Assembly (NCBI GenBank): GCA_963923955.1
Contig: OZ000552.1
Span: 1,860,001-1,924,000 of the forward strand
Source: G963923955 sp963923955
Lineage (GTDB): Bacteria > Pseudomonadota > Gammaproteobacteria > Eutrophobiales > Eutrophobiaceae
Length of the DNA: 64,000 bases
Direction: 5' to 3'
Positions within the stretch are counted from its first letter, which is position 1. Every line of letters starts with the position of its first letter. Of this stretch, positions 8,621 to 16,373 are shown piece by piece. The notes below the pieces were generated by a model, which had not been told where the DNA came from, ran no database searches, and was given only the letters and a program-made list of their open reading frames with translations. The translations under genes were made by a program, and so were the position numbers.

Positions 8621-9079
8621 ATGGAAAATATGATCGAATACCTTACGCCGATAGCAATACTATTCTCGGCATTGGTAGCCATCATTGCCATGCTTATCGC
8701 AAGGAAAACCAGCCGCGAGAAGGCAGCCATAGATTTTTTATTTTCTACAATGGAGAATGAAAAATACTGGAAGGCAATTAAATTGATGGGGGACATTCAT
8801 CGTGATCTCAATATAGATATCAAACGATACGCGCACAAATCGCATGCTGGCGATGATGAGGCTGAGACTATTCGGTATGTGCTCAACTACTTTGAGCATT
8901 TTGCGATTGGTATAAATACGAAAATATATGATGAGGCAATTATTAAGCGGCATCTTCGATCTATCGTTATAGATGTATGGAAAATCATGGATGATTATGT
9001 GTATGAGGTCAGAGATGGAACAAACAAAAAAACGCCATTTAACGAACTGGAAGCGCTTGCGAAGCGTTGGGAAGCCTAA
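8621..9079 (+). CDS. DUF4760-like membrane-anchored protein
   Basis: About 152 residues. A single N-terminal membrane helix (about residues 7-27, YLTPIAILFSALVAIIAMLI) is followed by a soluble helical domain with NYFEHFAIGINTKIYDEAIIK and a C-terminal Trp, the pattern of DUF4760 proteins. The function of that family is unknown. The ATG at 8621 has a weak AAAGAG upstream; a GTG two codons earlier is also possible. It lies right after the hairpin at 8576, so it needs its own promoter. AT-rich codon use fits the surrounding accessory zone. Confidence 0.65.
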   Translation: MENMIEYLTPIAILFSALVAIIAMLIARKTSREKAAIDFLFSTMENEKYWKAIKLMGDIHRDLNIDIKRYAHKSHAGDDEAETIRYVLNYFEHFAIGINTKIYDEAIIKRHLRSIVIDVWKIMDDYVYEVRDGTNKKTPFNELEALAKRWEA

Positions 9080-9347
9080 TAAGCAACGAGTATTCAGACC
9101 GGACTGCGCCAGAGCACTATCTTATTTGCATTGTCCATTATCAGTACTCGCATCTCCTCTCACCCTATGGGATGATAGTGGCAATATTTCTATCTAGAGC
9201 AGGGATTATCGGTACTATTTATTCTATAATGGAGAAGTTAAAAAAATAACGACAGTGGCAGCGACAAACAAAGCTCTGAATTAACGAAGTTAACGCTGGG
9301 TATCATCTGAGCATTTAAATTCATTCTTGTAATAGGAGGGCAAACCT
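9080..9347. other. spacer with possible degenerate frame
   Basis: An open frame of about 60 codons ends at 9249 (IVAIFLSRAGIIGTIYSIM), and a neighbouring frame contains YRYYLFYNGEVKKI. Neither is recognised or well started. The avidin ribosome site AGGAGGG lies at about 9332. Confidence 0.3.
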
Positions 9348-9788
9348 ATGAAGTTAAGAAACAAATTAGCGATAAGTATATTCATGGCGGCACTAACAGT
9401 ACAGGTAAGCGCAGTTCAGCCATCATGCGAAAATATGATCGGTTCTTGGGTCAATGAGGCTGGTTCTACGATGAATATTATGTCTATTGACTCATCCACG
9501 AAAGTGATTAAAGGCACCTACTCATCTCCATCGGGGACTGCTGGCCAGGATTTTCCGCTCGTTGGCTGGGTAAATCATTCACCGGCTGTATCAGGGCAAG
9601 ATAATGCACACGTAATTTCATTTTCTGTTCAATGGGGTCAACATGGCAGTATTACTTCATGGACTGGCACTTGCATGAAAACAAACAATGTATCGACCAT
9701 AAAAACTGTTTGGAACCTGGCCAGGTCAAATTCCGGCTTTGAATGGGATCACATTCTTACGAATAGCGATACTTTTGTTCCCAGGTAA
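9348..9788 (+). CDS. avidin/streptavidin-family biotin-binding protein
   Basis: 146 residues: a signal peptide (to about residue 22, ending VSA) and one avidin barrel. Every biotin-contact position of streptavidin can be matched: N36 and S40 in SWVNEAGS, Y58 and S60 in GTYSS, W96, S101 and T103 in GSITSWTG, W122, W133 and D141 in SDTF. W133 lies eight residues before D141, as streptavidin W120 lies before D128; W120 is the tryptophan contributed by the neighbouring subunit, so tight tetrameric binding is plausible. C27 and C109 correspond to the avidin Cys4-Cys83 disulfide, suiting an oxidising periplasmic or secreted location. AGGAGGG precedes the ATG. It stands alone in the accessory zone and its role (biotin scavenging or antibiosis) is inference. 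Confidence 0.93.
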   Translation: MKLRNKLAISIFMAALTVQVSAVQPSCENMIGSWVNEAGSTMNIMSIDSSTKVIKGTYSSPSGTAGQDFPLVGWVNHSPAVSGQDNAHVISFSVQWGQHGSITSWTGTCMKTNNVSTIKTVWNLARSNSGFEWDHILTNSDTFVPR

Positions 9789-10190
9789 AATTTTTATCCT
9801 CATTCGTCTATCTGCGTCAGGCGGCCGGTGCTTCTATGCCGTGCATGGCGCAGATGGGTGGAATGTTCTTGGGGATCGTGAATATCCCGAAACTAACGCC
9901 TAGCTCCCACCACCCTTCCCTTTTCATTAAAAACGTTTTACTAGAACTCACCCATCCCCACTGTCATGCTGGTGATATGCCTGCTTCACCATTTCATACG
10001 GTTATCCTGCTTTGGATACTCAAGATCGAGGGCAGCTATGTCGATGATGCTGATGATCGAGGTAGTGCCACGCGCTAGGGCATCACGATTAGGCTGTTAC
10101 AGGCCATCCGTGGTGTGGATGTGACAGCTGAGGAGAGTACAATTTGATAGGAGTCCAAGATTGTGTTTTGCCGCAGCGCTGGGATCATGC
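9789..10190. other. spacer containing a GH108 remnant
   Basis: Apart from the glycoside hydrolase remnant at about 9990-10149, nothing is recognised. Confidence 0.4.
9990..10149 (+). pseudogene. remnant of a GH108-type muramidase
   Basis: The frame reads HTVILLWILKIEGSYVDDAD, DRGSATR, a TAG stop, then GITIRLLQAIRGVDVTAEES and a second stop. This resembles the N-terminus of glycoside hydrolase 108 phage-type lysozymes, whose signature is EGGY.NDP.DPGG.T.. followed by GI. The second Gly and the Pro residues of the signature are mutated and most of the enzyme is absent. It suggests a former phage or secretion-related lysozyme gene. Confidence 0.5.
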
Positions 10191-10198
10191 CGGGCTAG

Positions 10199-10476
10199 AT
10201 GTACTTTTTCATGCTGCTTTTTTCCCTTTTACTCAAAGGGACAAGCGCGGTGTTTCTCATCTATATGAAAGGGGCTTTTCCACAGCGCTCGCTTGACTGC
10301 CGCCGAAGCGCAATATTTTTCTGGACTGATACATATTTTTTACTACACTTTGGCTTAAAGAGTTGGTTTTACACTGGGGAAGTATGGCTCAGATTCGGAT
10401 TCTTCACAGAGGCATGCCTTGCCATGTAACGGCTGCAACTGCGGTGGGAATGGGTATTGCCGATGTGACTATTTAA
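10199..10476 (+). pseudogene. upstream element copy C and truncated lipoprotein start
   Basis: 10199-10380 matches 425-600, including the TACTACACTTT block at 10327-10373. It is followed at 10384 by a 30-codon frame MAQIRILHRGMPCHVTA, which aligns with MAEFFILRRGMPLFLVA of the repeated lipoprotein and then stops at 10476. It is the third, truncated, member of this small gene family. The DUF1353 gene takes the downstream position here. Confidence 0.6.
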
Positions 10477-10507
10477 TGATGCTTAAGAGTGATGAAGGAG
10501 AATGGTG

Positions 10508-11563
10508 ATGATCAGTAGATCGATAGCAACATTTATGATTTCAAAAGGGGTCATTATAACCTTTGTATTGTTCAGTCATGTTGTTTATGCAGAGTATTTC
10601 GGGGAATTTAAAGATGATCTTAAAGGTAAATTTATTGAAACCGATCCGCGGCCGCTTTTTCAGTTATCATCGGAATTTAATTTTCTTGATCCAAACGGAT
10701 TAATGTGGGGTGTTCCTGCTGGGGAAAAAGTCGATGGTGCATCAATACCATCAGCATTTTGGTCGTTTATCGGTGGTCCTTTTTCAGGCAAATATATAAA
10801 TGCTTCTGTCATTCATGATTATTACTGTGATGTGAAGACAAGAACGCAACATGATACGCATCGTAATTTTTACTATGGCATGCGTGCATCCAGTGTACCT
10901 CTTTGGAGGGCGAAACTCATGTATTGGACGGTAGCCACATTCGGGCCTAAATGGGAACTGAAGGAGCGGGTAGTTATGCAAATACAATGCGTTGAGACGG
11001 GGAGCGCTGTAGTCTGTAATCAAGCTGCAAAAACTATCACTGAGCCGGCTGAAATTATGGCAGTCGACCTGAGTGACCCTGTTGCATTAGCTATGGCGCT
11101 TGGTAAAGCTGCTGCTGTCGCACGATCCCTAAGAACAACCGGCGGGGAAGTGCTGGATATATCTATGAATGGGCAATTACCTGCGACACTGGATGCAATC
11201 GCTCAAAACTCGGATTATTATCGGAACGTTTTTACAGATAAAGGCTATCTTGAAAACCCTTCAAAACTCGGTGTGCTATCTAGGTGGGATATAAGCAGGC
11301 AGGTAGCTAGTGGATCTGGCACAGTTATCCTAAGTAAGCCAAATATATCAGCTATGAATGAAATGGAGGACATTGCTAACTGGCAATATGATCGACTGCC
11401 TGTGTATAAAGATGTTGCACTAATCGGAGATGACACTGAACAGGAAATACTGGAAGGACAGGGCTTTAAATTAAATAAACAAGGAATACACCTAATGCAG
11501 CAACAATTGGATACGCGAGTAATGGATTCTAATATGTCTCTGCCACCTACCCCTGAGAATTAA
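10508..11563 (+). CDS. DUF1353 protein with signal peptide
   Basis: About 351 residues. The N-terminal signal peptide (ISKGVIITFVLFSHVVYA) predicts export. Residues about 60-160 form a DUF1353 domain: VDGASIPSAFW, then SVIHDYYCDV, then NFYYGMR and AKLMYWTVATFGPKW. The family is common in phages and bacteria and its conserved His-Asp suggests a metal or catalytic site, but no activity is established that I know of. The C-terminal 190 residues are not recognised. GAAGGAG lies 7 bases before the ATG at 10508; the ATG at 10502 is too close. AT-rich composition fits transfer. Confidence 0.75.
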   Translation: MISRSIATFMISKGVIITFVLFSHVVYAEYFGEFKDDLKGKFIETDPRPLFQLSSEFNFLDPNGLMWGVPAGEKVDGASIPSAFWSFIGGPFSGKYINASVIHDYYCDVKTRTQHDTHRNFYYGMRASSVPLWRAKLMYWTVATFGPKWELKERVVMQIQCVETGSAVVCNQAAKTITEPAEIMAVDLSDPVALAMALGKAAAVARSLRTTGGEVLDISMNGQLPATLDAIAQNSDYYRNVFTDKGYLENPSKLGVLSRWDISRQVASGSGTVILSKPNISAMNEMEDIANWQYDRLPVYKDVALIGDDTEQEILEGQGFKLNKQGIHLMQQQLDTRVMDSNMSLPPTPEN

Positions 11564-11942
11564 AATTTTTCAACTAATATTGGTGCATTGACATGCATAC
11601 CCGCGGCTAAACTCTGACCCTCTTCGTTGACTTTTACCGCATCTGCGGGGGACAGAACTTTATTAAACCGTTCTAATAGAAATCACCTATCTTAGCTTCA
11701 TGCTTTTGCGCTACCCTGGATACGGGAACGAGTCATAGACAGCGATGTTGCCCCCTCGTCATTCCTGCGAAAGCAGGAATCCAAAAGTTTTTTAGCGCTT
11801 CCCCACGGCTGGATTCCTGATCAAGCCAGGAATGACGGAGTATGGGCGGCAAAGACGCTGAAATCATGGCGCTGCGCCGCCGCCGAGCGACCATTGGTTA
11901 ATACCTACCCTGATCGATCAGGGCGCACAGATTGATCGAACC
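11564..11942. repeat. spacer with palindromic repeats
   Basis: 11713-11840 carries CATTCCTGCGAAAGCAGG and a TGGATTCCTGATCAAGCC/AGGAATGACGG hairpin, matching the cluster at 7838. The first 140 bases hold no recognisable gene. Confidence 0.6.
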
Positions 11943-12383
11943 TCAAGCCACTTTAGTCAGCACCTCTTGTATTTTATCCGATAGCGGTTGCCCCAATATC
12001 TCCAGCGCTCGTTCGATCTGGTCGATATGCGAGCGGTGGCCCAAGTCCAGCCAGCGCCGTACCTGCCCTTCATGCACCCCCGCCTGCTCGCCGAGTTTCA
12101 CATTGGAGATTTGCTCGGCTCGCATGACCTCATAGAGCATGAGCTTGCTGAATGCAAGCAGACTCAAGCGGACACGCGCCCGGCCCCGCGTTAGCGGAGA
12201 CGGCGGCGGGATGGGGCGGCGCTCGCTGATGTAGCCGCCAAGTGCGGTCAGCAGGGCATCATGCGCCTCGGTGATCGCCTCTGCATGGGAAGCCCCATCG
12301 GTCAAGGCCTCAGGAATGTCGGGAAAGGTGGCCAGATAGCGTCCGTCTTTTCCGCGTTTCACCAAACATGGATAGGTCAACAT
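11943..12383 (-). CDS. hicB: HicB-family antitoxin
   Basis: 146 residues. The N-terminal partial RNase-H-like HicB fold is visible as YPCLVKRGKDGRYLATFPDI and GASHAEAITEAHDALLTALG. A C-terminal helix-turn-helix (about residues 75-135, KLGEQAGVHEGQVRRWLDLG) should bind its own promoter. The start is the ATG at 12383, with AGGAG seven bases upstream. It normally neutralises a HicA mRNA interferase encoded just upstream, but here that gene is truncated, so this looks like an orphan antitoxin or repressor. Confidence 0.85.
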   Translation of the reverse strand: MLTYPCLVKRGKDGRYLATFPDIPEALTDGASHAEAITEAHDALLTALGGYISERRPIPPPSPLTRGRARVRLSLLAFSKLMLYEVMRAEQISNVKLGEQAGVHEGQVRRWLDLGHRSHIDQIERALEILGQPLSDKIQEVLTKVA

Positions 12384-12386
12384 CAC

Positions 12387-12523
12387 TTACTCCTGGATCT
12401 CATTGCTGTTTAGCCCAAGTTGTTTCAACATGGCATGGTACAAGCCAATGCCGATTTCTTTCCTGCGGTCTTTCACGGTGGTAAACCGCTCGCCGTAGTA
12501 AAGCCGCCCATGACCGCCCCCTG
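12387..12523 (-). pseudogene. hicA: truncated HicA toxin
   Basis: The minus strand reads GGHGRLYYGERFTTVKDRRK, EIGIGLYHAMLKQLGLNSN and a stop at 12387 directly before hicB, as in intact hicAB pairs. The G-H and the RKEIG-LL-KQLGL features are HicA hallmarks. The first part of the gene is lost near the junction with the duplicated segment that starts at about 12581. Confidence 0.7.
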
Positions 12524-12580
12524 TCGGGCATGGGGCAGGCCCTTGCCGTGGCCGGACTCAGAGCGCACACTGACCCCGTT

Positions 12581-13076
12581 TCGCTTGACTGCTGCCGAAA
12601 TGCAATATTTTCTGGCCTGATGAATATTTTGTACTACACTTTGACCTAAGAGTTGATTTTACACAGGGCGAAACATGGCTGAATTTTTTATTCTCCGCAG
12701 AGGCATGCCGTTGTTTCTAGTCGCCTGCATCAGCACAACGGGCTGCACCGGCATCAGGCTGCAAGACGAACACGCCACGCATTATCTCATCCTCGGCCTT
12801 GGCATGATCTCGGTGCCGGATGGTGATCAAAGCGGCGCTCATGCCGTGCGTACGAACATACTTGGGGCGAGCGCTGCTGCCGGGGCGGACAAGGGTCTGA
12901 CGCTGGGCTATGCCCGCAAGATACGGCTCGCCATCCCCGCCGATGCAGAGAACACCTGCCTGGAGATTTCCGAGAGGGCCAAAGGTGTGATGCGGGTGCA
13001 GACCTGCGATGCGTTTTCCCGAGAGGCGACCATCGCCCACAAACTTCACTGTCAATGAGGAGGTTATGATGAAAAA
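12581..13076 (+). repeat. long direct repeat, right copy (pairs with 511-1006)
   Basis: Nearly identical to 511-1006 and in the same orientation. It contains upstream element copy D at 12618-12662 and the lipoprotein gene at 12675. Its left boundary lies just beyond the truncated hicA gene. Confidence 0.9.
12675..13058 (+). CDS. putative small lipoprotein, copy 2
   Basis: The encoded protein is identical in all 127 residues to that at 605-988, so the same features apply: RR then a hydrophobic core and Cys24 as candidate lipidation site. Here the partner gene downstream is nearly full length, which makes this the better candidate for a functional pair. The exact identity points to a recent duplication or gene conversion. 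Confidence 0.55.
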   Translation: MAEFFILRRGMPLFLVACISTTGCTGIRLQDEHATHYLILGLGMISVPDGDQSGAHAVRTNILGASAAAGADKGLTLGYARKIRLAIPADAENTCLEISERAKGVMRVQTCDAFSREATIAHKLHCQ

Positions 13077-13795
13077 ATTATTATGTCATATTGTTTGTTC
13101 TGTTAGGGGTATTGTCAGGTTGTGGGCGCAATGTAAAGGAGCATCATGTTCTGGCTATCACCAGCACGGTGATTGGAGCGGAGACGTCATTAGACCCGGC
13201 GACCAATCAGCCGCAAACGAGTTTCGGCTATAATAGAAGAGAACTGGCGCTGGTACCGACCAACAGGGTGTATTGCAAGAATAAAAAAGGTGAAATCATG
13301 GCAGATAATTGCGAGCCGGTACCAGAGGGTTCTGGCGGCGCAAAAGACTCGGCCGATGTGCTGATGGAAATTTATTATAATCCTAAGGACTCCAGTGGCA
13401 TTTATCAGCGCTTGGCGGTGGGTGAGAAGGCCGTAAAGCAGCCCGGTGCCTGGCTAATGTTTACCAAAGATCCAGAGGGCACTGTAAACGATAACTCTGT
13501 TCGAGCTTTGTCTAAAATGGCCAAGCTACAAACAGCAGAATATGATTATAAACAGGATGAGAAAACTGATGAAATCATCAACTATGTTGCCAACAAGAAA
13601 GGCGAGCTGAAAAAGAATGATGCTAACCAGACTCTTCTCAAGGAGTTATTTGATAACGCAAAAATTCCAGCAAAAAACCCCTATAGGCAGTTTATTGAAA
13701 AGGCGGTGAGTGCTGAGGATTTAAGAGAGCGCTTCAAGGCAAGGGAGGAATTTATAAAACCACTGAATAAGGTCATTCCTCTGGATTATGAGTAG
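13069..13795 (+). pseudogene. lipoprotein gene with a 1-base slip in an A-tract
   Basis: The ATG at 13069 is followed by six A residues. With six the frame runs off; with five it would read MKNYYVILFVLLGVLSGC, a textbook lipoprotein signal with LSGC lipobox, and join the open frame that continues to 13795. That frame is otherwise open only from a TTG at 13091. The shorter copy at 996 has exactly five A residues and the matching MKNY start. The product of about 242 residues is unrecognised, with a charged helical C-terminal half. Slippage, phase variation or a sequencing error are all possible. Confidence 0.65.
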
Positions 13796-13826
13796 GCGCA
13801 GAAAACTGAATTGTTAAAATAAAAGG

Positions 13827-14963
13827 TTACGAATCTTGATTCGATAGAACCTGCTCATAAAAATCAAAGAATTGTTGGTTGATGATTTTGTCGGAAAATT
13901 TCTGCTCGATGAACTTCCGGCCTTCTTTGCCCATAGATTTTCGATAATCCTTATCGTTAATTAGCAACTTGATGGCGTCGGCTAATGCTCGTGAGTCCTT
14001 TGCCGGGATGAGCAAGCCGCTTTTGTTTGGTATCACAGCATCCCGACAGCCCGGCATAGTGGTGGTAATGATCGCCCGGCCGCAGGCGGCGGCTTCGAGT
14101 AAAATTTTAGGCAGGCCTTCTCGATAAGACGGCAGGCAGACAATGCTAACTCGTTTCAACAGCGCAGGCATGTCCGCTACATTCCCATACCATTTTATCG
14201 CACCTTCCTGCTCCCAAGCCTGAACATCGCTAACGGGTATTTTTGCCGGATTTTCCTTATCAATTTCACCGGTAATGGAAAATTTGACTTGAGGATAAAC
14301 GGCTTTCACCAACCGCGCCGCCTCGACAAATTCCAACACCCCTTTGTCTCGTATTATTCTCGCTGCAAGTAAAATTTCTATTTCATCATTTTGTTCTTCT
14401 GAATACTTGAATCGATCTATATCGACCCCAGAACCTCGTATGAGCTTGGTATTTTTTATCTTGACAAGATGGAGTTTTACAAACTTTTCCAGATCATCCG
14501 TATTTTGAAAAATCGTCCAGGTATTTTTATGCCGGAAGAGAAGGAAAAATATCGGCCACAGCAATAGCCTTAGAATCCTTGCCCGCAAGGATTTTGAGAT
14601 AAAGAGATAACCCAGTCCGGTCATTGTATTAAAGGTATAAGGAACCCTGCTAAGCCTCGCCGCGATGGAGCCAAGAAATATCATCTTCATGGAAATGTGC
14701 TGGACGAAGACCGGCTTGATGCGCCGATAGATTTGATACAGGGACAGGACGGCCTTGATATCCTTGAGGGGATTTGTTAGCGCGCGTTGCAAATCCAGAT
14801 CAATAATTTCTACGTTGGGCAGCGGTTCCGGGACAGTGCCCGCTGGAATTTTTGTAATAAGAGTTACCCGATAATTATTCCGGGATAGTTCTTTGATGAT
14901 GGACAAGCGATGCGTTAATACATAACCATAATCCGACACCAGATAGATGATTTTCTTTTTCAA
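13827..14963 (-). CDS. family 4 glycosyltransferase
   Basis: 378 residues with the GT-B arrangement. The N-terminal domain starts KKKIIYLVSDYGYVLTHR and contains QHISMKMIFLGSIAARL and the TGLGY loop. The C-terminal nucleotide-sugar domain carries LLAARIIRDKGVLEFVEAA and the E-x7-E pair in EGLPKILLEAAACGR. It should add a sugar to the lipid-linked capsule unit at the cytoplasmic face. The start appears to be TTG at 14963 behind AAGGGAT. Its end is homologous to the remnant at 2092-2169. It is the last gene of the main capsule run before the accessory zone. Confidence 0.88.
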   Translation of the reverse strand: MKKKIIYLVSDYGYVLTHRLSIIKELSRNNYRVTLITKIPAGTVPEPLPNVEIIDLDLQRALTNPLKDIKAVLSLYQIYRRIKPVFVQHISMKMIFLGSIAARLSRVPYTFNTMTGLGYLFISKSLRARILRLLLWPIFFLLFRHKNTWTIFQNTDDLEKFVKLHLVKIKNTKLIRGSGVDIDRFKYSEEQNDEIEILLAARIIRDKGVLEFVEAARLVKAVYPQVKFSITGEIDKENPAKIPVSDVQAWEQEGAIKWYGNVADMPALLKRVSIVCLPSYREGLPKILLEAAACGRAIITTTMPGCRDAVIPNKSGLLIPAKDSRALADAIKLLINDKDYRKSMGKEGRKFIEQKFSDKIINQQFFDFYEQVLSNQDS

Positions 14964-15453
14964 AGTGGTATCCCTTTGCTTATAAACTTTAAGAACCTGT
15001 TTAAGAAATGAATAATTCAGCGATTCAGTTTTCGTTTATTCCGGCCAGCCCCGCGTCCGTCCCCTGTTCAAGCCAGCGCCTGTCCCGTACCAGATACGGG
15101 GCAGGCTATTCCTGCGAAAGCACGTCACCCGCCCACGAGCAGAAGCAGGAATCCATTTCTGTATCGCCCTCATGGATTCCTGGTCAAGCCAGGAATGACG
15201 AAGGGAAGGAGTCCACCTGACTCCCAACTCCCCCGTCATTCCCGTGAAAACGGAAGCAGGCATCCAGTAGATCTCTTGCCGGCACTCTTTGGATTCCTGC
15301 CTGCTTCCGGCATCAGGAAAATCCATCCCCTTAAAAACCGCTTTTCCCTCAAATTTTGTAATCAAAGCGGCATTTTCTCTTAAAACATGTCCTTGCAGAA
15401 GCGGGGAATTGCAATATACTATAAACAAAGCAGACCGAGATATCCTTACACAC
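14964..15453. repeat. palindromic repeat cluster
   Basis: 15050-15310 holds several members of the repeat family (CGTCCCCTGTTCAAGCC, GGATTCCTGGTCAAGCC/AGGAATGACG, CATTCCCGTGAAAACGG). They resemble the pieces found inside the UDP-glucose dehydrogenase gene. The rest is spacer upstream of the 15454 gene. Confidence 0.7.
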
Positions 15454-15693
15454 ATGAACGCCGTACAAGACAGCGTTGATCGCAACTACGAGGCATTTAA
15501 GAAGTTGCTTCCCGGCATTATCGAGAAGCATCAGGGCCGGTTCGCATTGATGCGCGATGAGCAGCTCATCGCCCTGTTTGACACCGCCAATGATGCGGCC
15601 ACTGCCGGCGATAAGTTATTTGAAGACGGGCTTTTTTCCATTCAGGAGGTTACCACCAGGCGCATCAGCTTAGGCTTTTATTCCTATGCCTAG
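15454..15693 (+). CDS. small partner of retropepsin-like protease (DUF5678-like)
   Basis: 79 residues: YEAFKKLLPGIIEKHQGRFA, then LIALFDTANDAATAGDKLF and GLFSIQEVT. This resembles short DUF5678-type proteins that often sit before bacterial retropepsin-like genes; the assignment is from memory of the pattern. The ATG at 15454 is chosen because the homologous part starts just after it. It overlaps the protease gene by 8 bases, so the two are translationally coupled. Function unknown. Confidence 0.6.
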   Translation: MNAVQDSVDRNYEAFKKLLPGIIEKHQGRFALMRDEQLIALFDTANDAATAGDKLFEDGLFSIQEVTTRRISLGFYSYA

Positions 15694-16111
15694 CATTGCC
15701 GGGCTGGTCACGCCGGAAGGCGTCTTGGTCGATATGGGTTGTGCCAGGGAGGGGTGCCTGCTTGCCGACCAGTCAGGCTTGGGAGAAGATGTTGAGATTC
15801 TACCATTCAAGGCGCTGCTGGATACCGGGGCCACCCATACTTGCCTGTCCACTCATATCGTTCAGGGCTTGGGTATCCAGCCGATTGGCAAGGTTGAAAT
15901 GCAGGGCGTAGCCGGGCCTCACGCAGCCAACCAGTACCGGGTTGATTTGGTGTTACGTTATGGCAAGCAGCAGTTTGTTGTGCCGCAAACGATGGTGGGC
16001 GTACTTCAAGTCTCGAAGCAACATCCATTTCAGGCACTATTGGGCATGGACGTTATCATGCGAGGGGCCTTCACGCTGAGCTTTGACGGGCACTTTACCT
16101 TGAGTCACTAG
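15686..16111 (+). CDS. retropepsin-like aspartic protease
   Basis: 141 residues forming one retropepsin-type half-barrel. The active-site motif is ALLDTGATHTCLS (residues about 43-55), and ALLGMDVI near residue 120 is the usual second hydrophobic-hydrophobic-Gly motif. Such enzymes act as homodimers with one Asp from each subunit. No signal peptide or membrane anchor is seen, so it should be cytoplasmic. It runs opposite to the capsule genes around it and is coupled to the small gene upstream. Substrate unknown. Confidence 0.75.
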   Translation: MPSIAGLVTPEGVLVDMGCAREGCLLADQSGLGEDVEILPFKALLDTGATHTCLSTHIVQGLGIQPIGKVEMQGVAGPHAANQYRVDLVLRYGKQQFVVPQTMVGVLQVSKQHPFQALLGMDVIMRGAFTLSFDGHFTLSH

Positions 16112-16373
16112 ATTAGCCGCTTGAGGTCTTTGCTACATCTCGCCCCGCCCGAGCGATTCCGGGAGGCATCAATCCCTACAACAAGACTCATTATCTTATA
16201 TTATTCATAAACAAAAACGCCTCATCATTCGTCATTCCTGGCTTGACCAGGAATCCAGTCAATTTCCTGCCAGCCTTCTTTGGATTCATGCCCCTGCTCG
16301 CAGGCAGGGGTGACGTTCTTGCGCAGGAATGACGTTCTTGTCTGCCCTTCTGCGGGAATGACAAATGATGAAA
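16112..16373. repeat. palindromic repeats between convergent genes
   Basis: 16225-16365 contains CATTCCTGGCTTGACC/AGGAATCCAG and GCGCAGGAATGACGTTC units. The hairpins could act as transcription terminators for the convergent protease and glycosyltransferase genes. Confidence 0.6.

Noticed and set aside
9836..10078. 80-codon plus-strand frame after the avidin gene
   Set aside because: Only its last third is meaningful, as the GH108 fossil; the start is arbitrary.
1..13800. A complete insertion sequence or prophage as the source of the accessory zone
   Set aside because: No transposase, integrase or phage structural gene could be recognised; only a lysozyme fossil and direct repeats are present.
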